From Bacteroidota bacterium (GTDB taxonomy: Bacteria; Bacteroidota; Bacteroidia; Chitinophagales; Chitinophagaceae): DNA of 7,851 nucleotides. Both the position numbers and the translations under genes were made by a program. Of this stretch, positions 1 through 6,805 are shown piece after piece; positions within the stretch are counted from its first letter, which is position 1, and the number at the start of each line of letters is the position of its first letter. The stretch is from assembly GCA_023391895.1 (NCBI GenBank), contig JAEWAC010000213.1:1-7851 (forward strand). Direction: 5' to 3'. The notes below the pieces were generated by a model. The model was not told the origin of the DNA, searched no databases, and worked only from the letters and a program-made list of their open reading frames with translations.

Positions 1-867
1 GTCTAGCGCAATGTTGGAAGAACGCAGCCGCATACTCCGGGGTTTTATTTCACTTTGCGTATGTTGTTGAATAATGTCTAAAACTTCTTCAAAAGTATAT
101 AGTTCGTTCACCCGCACATCCACCACAAACCGGCACTGCGCCGGTACCACGTTGTGGGCTTTGTTCTCCGTTTCTATTACCGTCACGTTCATTTTTACAG
201 GGCCTAGCAGGTCAGAAACCTTTTCAAACGGGTAGATGTAAAACCATTCTATATCCATCATGGCTTTGTAGATGGCATTTTCCCCTTCGTTCCTGGCAGC
301 ATGACCAGCCTTTCCATACGCAATACAGTCGAGTACCATCAGGCCCCGCTCGGCTACGGCCATTTGCATCAGTGTGGGTTCTCCTACAATAGCACAATCA
401 ATGGGCGGCAAGTATTTTAAAGTATACTCAATGCCGTTTACACCGGATATTTCTTCTTCGGCTGTGGCGGCTAAAGCCAGATTATATTTTAAGTTTTCCT
501 GTTGATAGAAGTATAAAAAAGTAGCGATCAAAGAGACCAGGCAACCACCCGCATCATTACTGCCCAAGCCATACAACCTGCCTTCCTCCACAATAGGATG
601 GAAAGGATCTTTGGTGTATTGGGGGTTGGGTTTTACCGTATCGTGATGGGAATTTAAAAGAATAGTAGGCTTAGCGGCATCATAGTGCTGGTTGACCGCA
701 AACACATTATTGCCCACCCGTGAAGTGGCCAGCCCCTTAAGGGCTAAAAAACGGCTGATGATGCTGGCGGTTTCGGCTTCTTCCTTACTGAACGAAGGCG
801 TTTGAACCAACTCTTTCAAAAGCCCAGTGGCATCTTCATACAGGTTATGGAGTTGCGTATTATTCAT
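1..867 (-). CDS. argE: ArgE-like M20 family N-acyl-citrulline/ornithine deacylase, 3' end cut by window
   Basis: The reading frame is open from an ATG at 867 to the window edge (289 codons), so the C-terminus is missing. M20 metallopeptidase signatures are in order: SHHDTV at residues 73-78 (zinc ligand His74, catalytic Asp76), GSNDAGG at 102-108 (bridging Asp105), AEEEISG at 136-142 (the Glu pair for base and metal), GEPT at 162-165, and the start of the dimerisation domain with GKAGHAA at 185-191. Family members have roughly 350 residues, so about 60, including the last metal-binding His, lie outside. The ATG overlaps the argB stop by 8 bp, which suggests translational coupling. Because the pathway uses an acyl-ornithine transcarbamylase, the expected substrate is N-acyl-citrulline (N-succinyl-citrulline if the ArgF' prediction holds) rather than acetylornithine. 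The deacylase family call is firm; substrate choice is inference. Confidence 0.88.
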   Translation of the reverse strand, partial: MNNTQLHNLYEDATGLLKELVQTPSFSKEEAETASIISRFLALKGLATSRVGNNVFAVNQHYDAAKPTILLNSHHDTVKPNPQYTKDPFHPIVEEGRLYGLGSNDAGGCLVSLIATFLYFYQQENLKYNLALAATAEEEISGVNGIEYTLKYLPPIDCAIVGEPTLMQMAVAERGLMVLDCIAYGKAGHAARNEGENAIYKAMMDIEWFYIYPFEKVSDLLGPVKMNVTVIETENKAHNVVPAQCRFVVDVRVNELYTFEEVLDIIQQHTQSEIKPRSMRLRSSNIALD

Positions 868-869
868 GG
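858..869 (-). repeat. 12-bp stop/start junction shared with cupin/argC (copy 2, argB/argE)
   Basis: On the minus strand the junction reads CCATGAATAATA. It contains the argB stop TAA and the argE ATG inside an 8-bp overlap, ATGAATAA. The same 12 bases occur at 5231-5242 at the cupin/argC junction. In both places the upstream protein ends in His-Glu and the downstream protein begins Met-Asn-Asn. Confidence 0.8.
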
Positions 870-1645
870 ACAATACTGGTACCGGAAGTGCCGGCAATTA
901 ATTGCTGCAGATCTTCTGCTTTACCAATCATCACTTTGGAGACACCCTGCTGCAGGGCCGAAAAGGCATTGTCCAGCTTGGGCAGCATGCCTGCAAATAT
1001 TACCTGTTGTTCTTTCAGTTGCTGGTAGTATTGCGGATTGATGGTGGGAATGACGGTTGTTTCGTCTTCCGCATTCATCAATACGCCTGCTTTTTCAAAA
1101 GAATATATCAATTGCACCTCGTAGTAAGGACTTAAAGCTTTGGCCGCTTCCTGTGCAATGGTATCTGCGTTGGTATTGAGCAACTGTCCCTGGCCATCAT
1201 GCGTAATAGGGCAGAGGACCACTGTCATGTTTTGTTGTAATAAGGCGAGCAGCAAAGCACCATTGACCGCATCTACATCGCCTACCAGGCCATAATCGGT
1301 GGTAGGGTGCTGCCGCTTGTGCGCAGCTATGGCGTTGCCATCCGCTCCGCTCAAGCCAATGGCGTTACAACCAGCAGCCTGTAGTTGCGCTACTATGTTT
1401 TTATTGATATAACCCGCAAACACCATGGTAACGATCTTGAGCGTAGCGGCGTCTGTTATGCGACGGCCATCAATCATTTGTTGGGGGATATCCAGTTGTG
1501 CCGCCATCTTAGTGGCCAGTTTGCCGCCACCATGCACCAGTATCCTACGGCCTTCTATAGCGGCAAACTCCTTCAAAAACCCATATAGCTTTTCCTCATT
1601 GTCTATAATGTTGCCGCCTATTTTTACAACAAACAGTTTTTCCAT
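860..1645 (-). CDS. argB: N-acylglutamate kinase (ArgB)
   Basis: This amino-acid kinase phosphorylates the gamma-carboxylate of N-acetyl- or N-succinyl-glutamate, the second step of arginine synthesis, in the cytoplasm. The 261 residues match the short E. coli-type enzymes. Visible motifs are VKIGGN at 7-12 (Lys8 for phosphate transfer), VHGGGK at 37-42, RRIT at 61-64 (acyl-glutamate site), GLSGADGN at 97-104, NTNAD at 157-161 and MLPKLDNA at 220-227 (Lys223). The catalytic lysine lies only eight residues from the start, so there is no N-terminal helix of the kind that builds arginine-inhibited hexameric kinases; by family knowledge it is probably not feedback-inhibited by arginine. It begins 6 bp after the argF' stop, and its stop overlaps the argE start by 8 bp. 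Sequence alone does not settle acetyl versus succinyl preference. Confidence 0.95.
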   Translation of the reverse strand: MEKLFVVKIGGNIIDNEEKLYGFLKEFAAIEGRRILVHGGGKLATKMAAQLDIPQQMIDGRRITDAATLKIVTMVFAGYINKNIVAQLQAAGCNAIGLSGADGNAIAAHKRQHPTTDYGLVGDVDAVNGALLLALLQQNMTVVLCPITHDGQGQLLNTNADTIAQEAAKALSPYYEVQLIYSFEKAGVLMNAEDETTVIPTINPQYYQQLKEQQVIFAGMLPKLDNAFSALQQGVSKVMIGKAEDLQQLIAGTSGTSIVHE

Positions 1646-1651
1646 GCCTGT

Positions 1652-2608
1652 TTATCTTTTGTTGTTCAGAATTTCAGATAAAACCGCTTGTGCGGCCCAC
1701 ACCCGGTTGGAGGCTTCCTGCGTGACCAGGCTGTTAGGACCGTCCAAAATTTCATCGCTCAGTTCTACATTCCGGCGTACCGGCAGGCAATGCATGACCT
1801 TGGCATTGTTGGTGAGTTGCAGCTTTTCATTCGTCAGCATCCAGTCCGGATCGTTGCAATAAATTTTACCGTAATCCTGATACGTACTCCAGTTTTTTAC
1901 ATACACAAAGTCGGCATCTTTCAGAGCTTCATCCTGGTTGGTGGTAATGGTAGCGCCTTTGGTAAACTGCTCATCCAGTTCGTAATCTTCCGGGTGCGTG
2001 ATCACAAAGTCTGCTTTGCCCCAGGCGTTGATCCATTGCGAAAAGCTGTTGGCTACGCATTGCGGCAGCGGCTTTACATGCGGCGCCCAGGTTAAAACAA
2101 TTTTGGGTTTCCTTTTTTCCTTAAAGCTTTCTGTAATGGTAATTACATCCGTTAAACTTTGCAGAGGGTGCAGGGTAGCACTTTCCAAACTAACCACGGG
2201 TATGCCGGCATATTTAATGAATTGCTTGATGTACAATTCGCTATAATCGTCTTCTTTGTTTTTGAGCGAAGGAAAGGTGCGGATGGCCAGTATGTCAAAA
2301 TACTTGCCCATAATAGGGGCCGCATCTTTTACGTGTTCTACCGTTTTGCCACTCATGATGGCTTCCTCTTCAAACTCCAATGCCCAGCCTTCCTGGCCTA
2401 CGTTAAACACTATGGCTTCCATACCCAGGTTTTGCGCAGCAATCTGCGTGCTTAAACGGGTACGCATGCTGGGGTTTAAAAACAAGCAGCCTATGCGTTG
2501 GTTGGCTCCTAAGGTCTTGTCTTTAAAAGGGTCTGCTTTGTAGCTCAATGCCTGCTGCACCAAAGCATCTATATCCGATACATCGTGTACAGAAATAAAC
2601 TGTTTCAA
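1652..2608 (-). CDS. argF': N-acyl-ornithine transcarbamylase, predicted N-succinylornithine type (ArgF')
   Basis: The enzyme transfers the carbamoyl group of carbamoyl phosphate to N-acylornithine, giving N-acyl-citrulline. Length is 318 residues. Visible motifs are SMRTRLSTQ at 47-55 (carbamoyl-phosphate site), HPLQ at 147-150, the proline-rich stretch HVKPLPQCVANSF at 177-189 (typical of the knotted acetyl/succinylornithine branch, absent from ordinary OTCase), YVKNW at 236-240 and HCLPVRRN at 273-280. Val90, in GKTVEH, lines up with Pro90 of B. fragilis SOTCase and Glu92 of Xanthomonas AOTCase; published mutants of the latter changed to Pro, Ser, Val or Ala became succinyl-specific. The start is TTG: an in-frame TAA lies two codons upstream (2612-2614), and the N-terminus aligns with the B. 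fragilis enzyme as I recall it. Family call firm, succinyl specificity likely. Confidence 0.95.
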   Translation of the reverse strand: MKQFISVHDVSDIDALVQQALSYKADPFKDKTLGANQRIGCLFLNPSMRTRLSTQIAAQNLGMEAIVFNVGQEGWALEFEEEAIMSGKTVEHVKDAAPIMGKYFDILAIRTFPSLKNKEDDYSELYIKQFIKYAGIPVVSLESATLHPLQSLTDVITITESFKEKRKPKIVLTWAPHVKPLPQCVANSFSQWINAWGKADFVITHPEDYELDEQFTKGATITTNQDEALKDADFVYVKNWSTYQDYGKIYCNDPDWMLTNEKLQLTNNAKVMHCLPVRRNVELSDEILDGPNSLVTQEASNRVWAAQAVLSEILNNKR

Positions 2609-2647
2609 TCTTTATATCTTGGTTTGGTATAACAATCTGTGGTACTA

Positions 2648-3829
2648 CTATTGGGCTCCGGTTGTGTCACTCATTGGTACGTTCTGTTCGCTGCGCAGCG
2701 CTGTGATGGCTTCCTTCAACACATCCAAAAATTCATCCAGTTGCCGGCGCGTGATAGCCAGTGAAGGCAATAAACGAATCACATTAGGCTTCGCTTCACC
2801 GGTAAAGATCTGGAAGTTCTGCAACAAGGTTTTACGCAGGTCTTTCAGATCGGCAGGTACATCAAAACCTATCATCAATCCACGCCCCCGGATGTTTTCA
2901 ATGCCCTCAACCGTTTTCAGGCGGTTCATTAAGTACTGGCCCCGCATTTTAGCTTTTTCCAGCAGGTCATCCTGCTCCATAACTTCCAGTACTGCCAAAG
3001 CCGCCGCACACGCCAGGTGGTTACCGCCAAACGTGGTACCCAGCATGCCATGTTTGGGTTGAATATGCGGCGCTACTAAAATGCCACCCACCGGAAAGCC
3101 ATTACCCATGCCCTTGGCCATGGTGTAAATATCAGCTTCAATACCAGCATGGTCTATGGCAAAAAACTTCCCGCTGCGGCCATAGCCACATTGTACTTCA
3201 TCGGCAATCAGCACCGCACCGTTCTGGTCGCACAGGCGGCGGATCAGTTGCAGAAAACTATCAGTCGCTACCGTAATGCCGCCCACACCTTGTATGCTTT
3301 CTATAATCACCGCTGCTACTTCACCACCTGTGGTTTGAAAATAAGTTTTCAGTGCTGCTTCGTCATTGAAAGGTAGAAAGTCTACGTTTTCTGTTTCATT
3401 TACCGGCGCTACAATAGCCGGGTTATCGGTAGCGGCCACCGCTAAAGAAGTGCGGCCATGAAAGGCTTTTTTAAAGGCAATGATCTTTTTTCTGCCGGTA
3501 TGAAAAGAGGCCAGTTTCAGGGCATTTTCATTCGCTTCCGCACCACTGTTGCAAAGAAACAATTGGTAATCCTGCTTGCCACTTAACTTGCCCAACTGAT
3601 CGGCCAGTTTTTGCTGTATGGGTATTTGAACCGAATTGGAATAAAAAGCAATCTGGTGCAACTGCTCTTCGATCCGTTTTACCCAATGCGGGTGCGTATG
3701 ACCTATACTGATCACCGCATGACCACCATACATGTCTAAATACTGTACACCATTTTCATCCCACACATAGGAATCTTTTGCCTTTACAATGTTGATGTCA
3801 TTAATGGGATAAACGTCGAAGAGTTTCAT
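2648..3829 (-). CDS. argD: N-acyl-ornithine aminotransferase (ArgD, class III PLP)
   Basis: This pyridoxal-phosphate aminotransferase converts N-acyl-glutamate semialdehyde plus glutamate to N-acyl-ornithine. The 393 residues fit the family. Motifs are NSGAEANENALK at 94-105 (cofactor phosphate loop), FHGRT at 123-127, ESIQGVGG at 177-184, LIADEVQCGYGRSG at 207-220 (Asp210 pairs with the PLP ring nitrogen), MAKGMGNGFP at 237-246 (Lys239 forms the Schiff base) and TTFGGN at 265-270. A polar tail of about 15 residues extends past the last helix. The ATG sits directly beside the left inverted repeat of the four-helix-bundle unit, so its ribosome-binding region comes from that repeat rather than from argC. 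Ornithine or gamma-aminobutyrate aminotransferase activity is possible by family but unlikely in this operon. Confidence 0.94.
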   Translation of the reverse strand: MKLFDVYPINDINIVKAKDSYVWDENGVQYLDMYGGHAVISIGHTHPHWVKRIEEQLHQIAFYSNSVQIPIQQKLADQLGKLSGKQDYQLFLCNSGAEANENALKLASFHTGRKKIIAFKKAFHGRTSLAVAATDNPAIVAPVNETENVDFLPFNDEAALKTYFQTTGGEVAAVIIESIQGVGGITVATDSFLQLIRRLCDQNGAVLIADEVQCGYGRSGKFFAIDHAGIEADIYTMAKGMGNGFPVGGILVAPHIQPKHGMLGTTFGGNHLACAAALAVLEVMEQDDLLEKAKMRGQYLMNRLKTVEGIENIRGRGLMIGFDVPADLKDLRKTLLQNFQIFTGEAKPNVIRLLPSLAITRRQLDEFLDVLKEAITALRSEQNVPMSDTTGAQ

Positions 3830-3860
3830 GTTATAAGTAATAAGTATTAAGTTATAGTAG
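3830..3860. repeat. Left inverted repeat of the four-helix-bundle unit
   Basis: This AT-rich arm lies between the argD start and the four-helix-bundle stop. Bases 3830-3851 match the reverse complement of 4233-4254 at 18 of 22 positions. A further TAGTAG at 3855-3860 matches CTACTA at 4227-4232 after a 3-nt offset. Inside the arm, TAAG recurs three times at 7-nt spacing. Low complexity makes chance similarity easier, so the confidence is moderate. Confidence 0.6.
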
Positions 3861-4214
3861 TTAGGCTTTTACTTTTTGTATCAGGGAGATCAGCATAGCT
3901 TTTATTTCGTTGATCAACTTCTGCAATACGTCATATATTTCCTGCTGCAGGTAATATAAATCTTTTGATAATATCAGGTAATATTCCGTTTCATTGGCCA
4001 AACCTAAAGCGATATTTAAATATTTAGCTAAGTCAGGGCTTGGGCTTTTTCCACAACCTTCCGCAATGTTAGCAGGAATTGCAACTGCCGCTCGTCTTAA
4101 TTGAGGGATTAAACTAAATGTTTCTTCTTTAGGAAATGTTTTAGAATACTCATACACCTTTAAAGTAAAATGATGTGCTTTCTCCCAAACTTTCAATTCC
4201 TTATAGTTTTGCAT
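3861..4214 (-). CDS. Four-helix-bundle protein, 23S rRNA IVS / S23 family
   Basis: The 117 residues match the small all-helical family first seen in proteins encoded inside 23S rRNA intervening sequences; Avd, the accessory protein of diversity-generating retroelements, shares the fold. Diagnostic stretches are LKVWEKAHHF at 7-16, QLRRAAVAIPANIAEG at 38-53 and ETEYYLILSKDLYYL at 75-89. No catalytic residues are expected and the function is not known. G+C is about 34% by hand count (122 of 354 bases), against roughly 50-58% in sampled lines of argD and argC. With the flanking imperfect inverted repeats, this suggests an insertion into the operon. No arginine-pathway role is known for the family, and no rRNA sequence surrounds it. 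It probably rides on the arg transcript. Confidence 0.9.
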   Translation of the reverse strand: MQNYKELKVWEKAHHFTLKVYEYSKTFPKEETFSLIPQLRRAAVAIPANIAEGCGKSPSPDLAKYLNIALGLANETEYYLILSKDLYYLQQEIYDVLQKLINEIKAMLISLIQKVKA

Positions 4215-4226
4215 TCAGCTTAAAAC

Positions 4227-4254
4227 CTACTACTTAAAACTTAGAACTTATCAC
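4227..4254. repeat. Right inverted repeat of the four-helix-bundle unit
   Basis: This arm lies between the argC stop and the four-helix-bundle start. Read on the minus strand from 4254 it begins GTGATAAG and continues with TAAG repeats, matching the left arm (3830-3851) at 18 of 22 positions; CTACTA at 4227-4232 extends the match after a 3-nt offset. The outer end touches the argC stop codon (4254-4256), so the two arms and the gene together occupy the entire argC-argD gap. No clear target-site duplication is seen. Confidence 0.6.
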
Positions 4255-5240
4255 TAAAATCCCATTGCTTTCAAATGCAAACCCGCACATTCATCCAGCC
4301 CAAACATCAGGTTCATGTTTTGAACGGCCTGTCCGCTGGCGCCTTTTAACAAGTTGTCAATGGCGGAATGAACCACTAGCTTGCTGCCCACTTTTTCCAG
4401 TTGTACCACGCATTTGTTTGTATTGACCACTTGTTTCAGGAAGATCGCATCCTGGCTTAATATAGTAAATGGATGGTCCTGGTAAAAGTCTCTATACAAT
4501 TCCACTAATTGCTCTAGTTTCCAGTCGCAGTCTATTTGCGAGCTGATGAAAATGCCCCGGGTAAAATCGCCGCGCCACGGCACAAAGCTGATCTCCACCG
4601 CATTGCCGGGATGCAATTGCTGTACAGACTGGCCAATTTCGTGCAGGTGCTGGTGGGTAAGGGTTTTGTAGGCCTGAATGTTGTTGGCCCGCCAGCTAAA
4701 GTGCGACGTAGCTGTAAGGCTTTGGCCGGCGCCGGTAGAGCCGGTAATGCCGGTGGTATATACATCTTTCAACAAGCCGGCTTTAGCCAGAGGTAATAAA
4801 CCCAACTGTATGCTGGTGGCAAAACAGCCCGGGTTGGCAATGTTTTCTGCTGTTTGTATTTGCGCTTTGTGCAGTTCCGGTAAGCCGTATACAAACTGGC
4901 GGTTATTATGAGAAGACTTTGCACTTAAGCGAAAATCCTGCGAAAGATCAATAATGCGAATGCCTTCTGCAATGGGGTTAGCATCCAGAAATTTCCGGGC
5001 TTCACCATGGCCCACACATAAGAATAAAACGTCTATATCATTATGCAGCTCGCCGGAAAACTGCAAGTCGGTCTCTCCAATCAGGTCCTGGTGTACGGCG
5101 GATACCGGATTGCCCGCATTGCTGCGGCTATGGATAAAAGAAAGTGTTACCTGCGGGTGGTTGATGAGCAAACGAATGAGTTCGCCGCCGGTATAACCCG
5201 CTCCGCCAACAATACCTGCTTTAATTTCTTTATTATTCAT
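4254..5240 (-). CDS. argC: N-acyl-gamma-glutamyl-phosphate reductase (ArgC)
   Basis: ArgC reduces N-acyl-glutamyl phosphate to the semialdehyde with NADPH, the third step of the pathway. It has 328 residues, short type. The N-terminal Rossmann motif is GIVGGAGYTGGE at 9-20. The catalytic cysteine is Cys139 in NPGCFAT (136-142), followed by GITGSTGAGQ at 164-173. The region with the catalytic histidine is THQHLHEIGQ at 195-204, and the conserved C-terminal block is GASGQAVQNMNLMFG at 300-314. The ATG is supported by the immediate Rossmann strand and by an 8-bp overlap with the cupin stop. Downstream, the four-helix-bundle unit separates it from argD, which in a compact operon would be expected to follow directly. 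Confidence 0.96.
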   Translation of the reverse strand: MNNKEIKAGIVGGAGYTGGELIRLLINHPQVTLSFIHSRSNAGNPVSAVHQDLIGETDLQFSGELHNDIDVLFLCVGHGEARKFLDANPIAEGIRIIDLSQDFRLSAKSSHNNRQFVYGLPELHKAQIQTAENIANPGCFATSIQLGLLPLAKAGLLKDVYTTGITGSTGAGQSLTATSHFSWRANNIQAYKTLTHQHLHEIGQSVQQLHPGNAVEISFVPWRGDFTRGIFISSQIDCDWKLEQLVELYRDFYQDHPFTILSQDAIFLKQVVNTNKCVVQLEKVGSKLVVHSAIDNLLKGASGQAVQNMNLMFGLDECAGLHLKAMGF

Positions 5241-5242
5241 GG
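5231..5242 (-). repeat. 12-bp stop/start junction shared with argB/argE (copy 1, cupin/argC)
   Basis: The minus-strand sequence is CCATGAATAATA, identical to 858-869. It holds the cupin stop TAA and the argC ATG in an 8-bp overlap. A ribosome finishing the cupin only has to slip back a few bases to restart on argC. Confidence 0.8.
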
Positions 5243-5586
5243 TCTTGGATTCTGTCGTTTAGGGTTGAAGGGTAAGAAAATAAAATAAACTCCAGGTCTT
5301 CGGCTCCATGATTCAGGATCCGGTGCTTTTGACCTGCTTTTATCAACAAGCCTTCGGCTTCTTTTGCGGCAAAGGTAGCCCCATCCACTTCGAAAGTGGC
5401 TACCCCCTTCAAAATATAAAAGAACTGTTGGGCGATGGTGTGATAATGTCTTTCTTCTGCAGTACCGGCGGGCATCCGTTCCAGCTTTACCGAAAAGTTG
5501 GCTTCGTCTACCAGGTTCCAACCGTCACAGCCTTCGCCCCAGATATAGTGTTTTAAAGCATTGTATTTGGATACGGTGCCGTTCAT
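5233..5586 (-). CDS. Small single-domain cupin protein of unknown role, coupled to argG and argC
   Basis: The 117 residues form one conserved double-stranded beta-helix (cupin) domain. Motif 1 spans Gly41, His47 and His49 to Gly61, with Gln53/Gln54 where the usual metal-binding Glu stands. Motif 2 keeps Gly85, His88 and Asn92 but has Lys83 in place of the usual Pro. Three histidines therefore remain as likely metal ligands. The ATG overlaps the argG stop as ATGA, and the stop overlaps argC by 8 bp, so expression is tied to the arginine enzymes. No signal peptide is seen, so it is probably cytoplasmic. Candidates are a small-molecule sensor or binding protein, an isomerase, or a metabolite-repair enzyme, but nothing in the sequence picks one. 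The cupin call is firm and the function unknown. Confidence 0.9.
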   Translation of the reverse strand: MNGTVSKYNALKHYIWGEGCDGWNLVDEANFSVKLERMPAGTAEERHYHTIAQQFFYILKGVATFEVDGATFAAKEAEGLLIKAGQKHRILNHGAEDLEFILFSYPSTLNDRIQDHE

Positions 5587-6785
5587 GCTTTTTCGGCAGC
5601 TTCTTTTACCTGGAAATAAATAGAAGTCTGGTTGCCAAAAATTTTACTAAAGCCGCGTACATCCTCACCACTCCAACCGGTGTTCATTTCGCCGTACTTG
5701 CCAAACTTGCTGTTCATGAGGTCATAAGGCGATTCAATACCAATTACCTGGAAGCGGTAGGGCAGCAGTTGTACAAACACATCACCGGTTACGGCTTGCT
5801 GTGAGCTTTCCAAAAAAGCTTCGATATCCCGCATCACGGGGTCCAGTATCTGACCTTCGTGCAGCCAGTTGCCGTAAAATTGGGCCAACTGGTCTTTCCA
5901 CGATAACTGCCACTTGCTCAGCACGTGTTTTTCCAGTGCATGATGGGCTTTTAAAATCACCATAGGGGCAGCGGCTTCAAAGCCTACGCGGCCTTTGATG
6001 CCGATGATGGTATCTCCCACGTGTATATCCCGACCAATGCCGTAGGCACCAGCAATGCTTTGTAAGTATTGAATGGCTTCGGTAGGGTGGTTAAAGCTTT
6101 GGTCATTTACTTTTTTCAGTTCCCCTTTTTCAAAGCTCAATTTCACTTCTTCACTACCGGTTTTGGTCACCTGTGTCGGCCAGGCTTCTTCCGGCAGCAT
6201 GCCCTTGGAAGAAAGGGTTTCCTTACCACCTACGGATGTGCCCCACAAACCTTTGTTGATGGAATACATGGCTTTATCAAAGTTCATGGCCACGCCTTTT
6301 TCCTGGAGGTAGGCAATTTCCTGTTCGCGGCTTAGCTTCAGGTCACGGATGGGGGTAATGATCTCAACACCTGGTATCATGATGTGGAAGATCATGTCAA
6401 ACCGCACCTGATCGTTGCCGGCACCGGTGCTGCCGTGGGCAACTGCATCAGCCTGCAATGCTCTGGCGTGTTCAGCTATGTGTAGGGCCTGGCTCAGGCG
6501 CTCCGCACTGACGCTAAGCGGGTACGTATTGTTTTTTAAAACATTGCCGTAAATGAGGTACTTGATAATACGGTCGTAGTAGGTTTTTACCGCATCAACG
6601 GTTGTATGGGTTTTTACTCCCAGATTATACGCATGCTGTTCGATCTGCTGTAATTCTTCTTGGGTAAAACCGCCGGTATTAACAATAATGCTATGAACTT
6701 CGTAACCTTTTTCTTCGCTTAGGTATTTTACACAGTAACTCGTATCCAATCCACCACTAAATCCCAGTACTACTTTTTTTGCCAT
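5583..6785 (-). CDS. argG: Argininosuccinate synthase (ArgG)
   Basis: ArgG joins citrulline and aspartate with ATP to form argininosuccinate in the cytoplasm. Its 400 residues are normal for the family. The N-terminal PP-loop is GFSGGLDTS at 8-16. Other landmarks are GSTGAGNDQVRFD at 118-130 (canonical form GCTGKGNDQVRFE), YSINKGLWGTSVGG at 174-187, and GIGRDIHVGDTIIGIKGR at 249-266, where many orthologues have GIKSR. These changes make it a divergent subtype, but the ATP and substrate blocks are intact. The ATG is 20 bp after the GNAT stop, with only AT-rich sequence and no Shine-Dalgarno. Its stop TGA overlaps the cupin ATG. ArgG acts near the end of the pathway yet is second in the operon, so order does not follow reaction order. 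Confidence 0.97.
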   Translation of the reverse strand: MAKKVVLGFSGGLDTSYCVKYLSEEKGYEVHSIIVNTGGFTQEELQQIEQHAYNLGVKTHTTVDAVKTYYDRIIKYLIYGNVLKNNTYPLSVSAERLSQALHIAEHARALQADAVAHGSTGAGNDQVRFDMIFHIMIPGVEIITPIRDLKLSREQEIAYLQEKGVAMNFDKAMYSINKGLWGTSVGGKETLSSKGMLPEEAWPTQVTKTGSEEVKLSFEKGELKKVNDQSFNHPTEAIQYLQSIAGAYGIGRDIHVGDTIIGIKGRVGFEAAAPMVILKAHHALEKHVLSKWQLSWKDQLAQFYGNWLHEGQILDPVMRDIEAFLESSQQAVTGDVFVQLLPYRFQVIGIESPYDLMNSKFGKYGEMNTGWSGEDVRGFSKIFGNQTSIYFQVKEAAEKA

Positions 6786-6805
6786 GATGCTGAATCTATA
6801 ATGTT

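Noticed and set aside
1425..1862. 145-codon plus-strand ORF across argB and argF'
   Set aside because: It is antisense to two well-supported genes and resembles no family.
2619..3062. 147-codon plus-strand ORF
   Set aside because: It is antisense to argD, has low-complexity Ser/Arg-rich content and no independent support.
5237..5521. 94-codon minus-strand ORF within the cupin
   Set aside because: It is a shifted frame of the cupin, rich in Arg/Ser, and the cupin frame carries conserved motifs.
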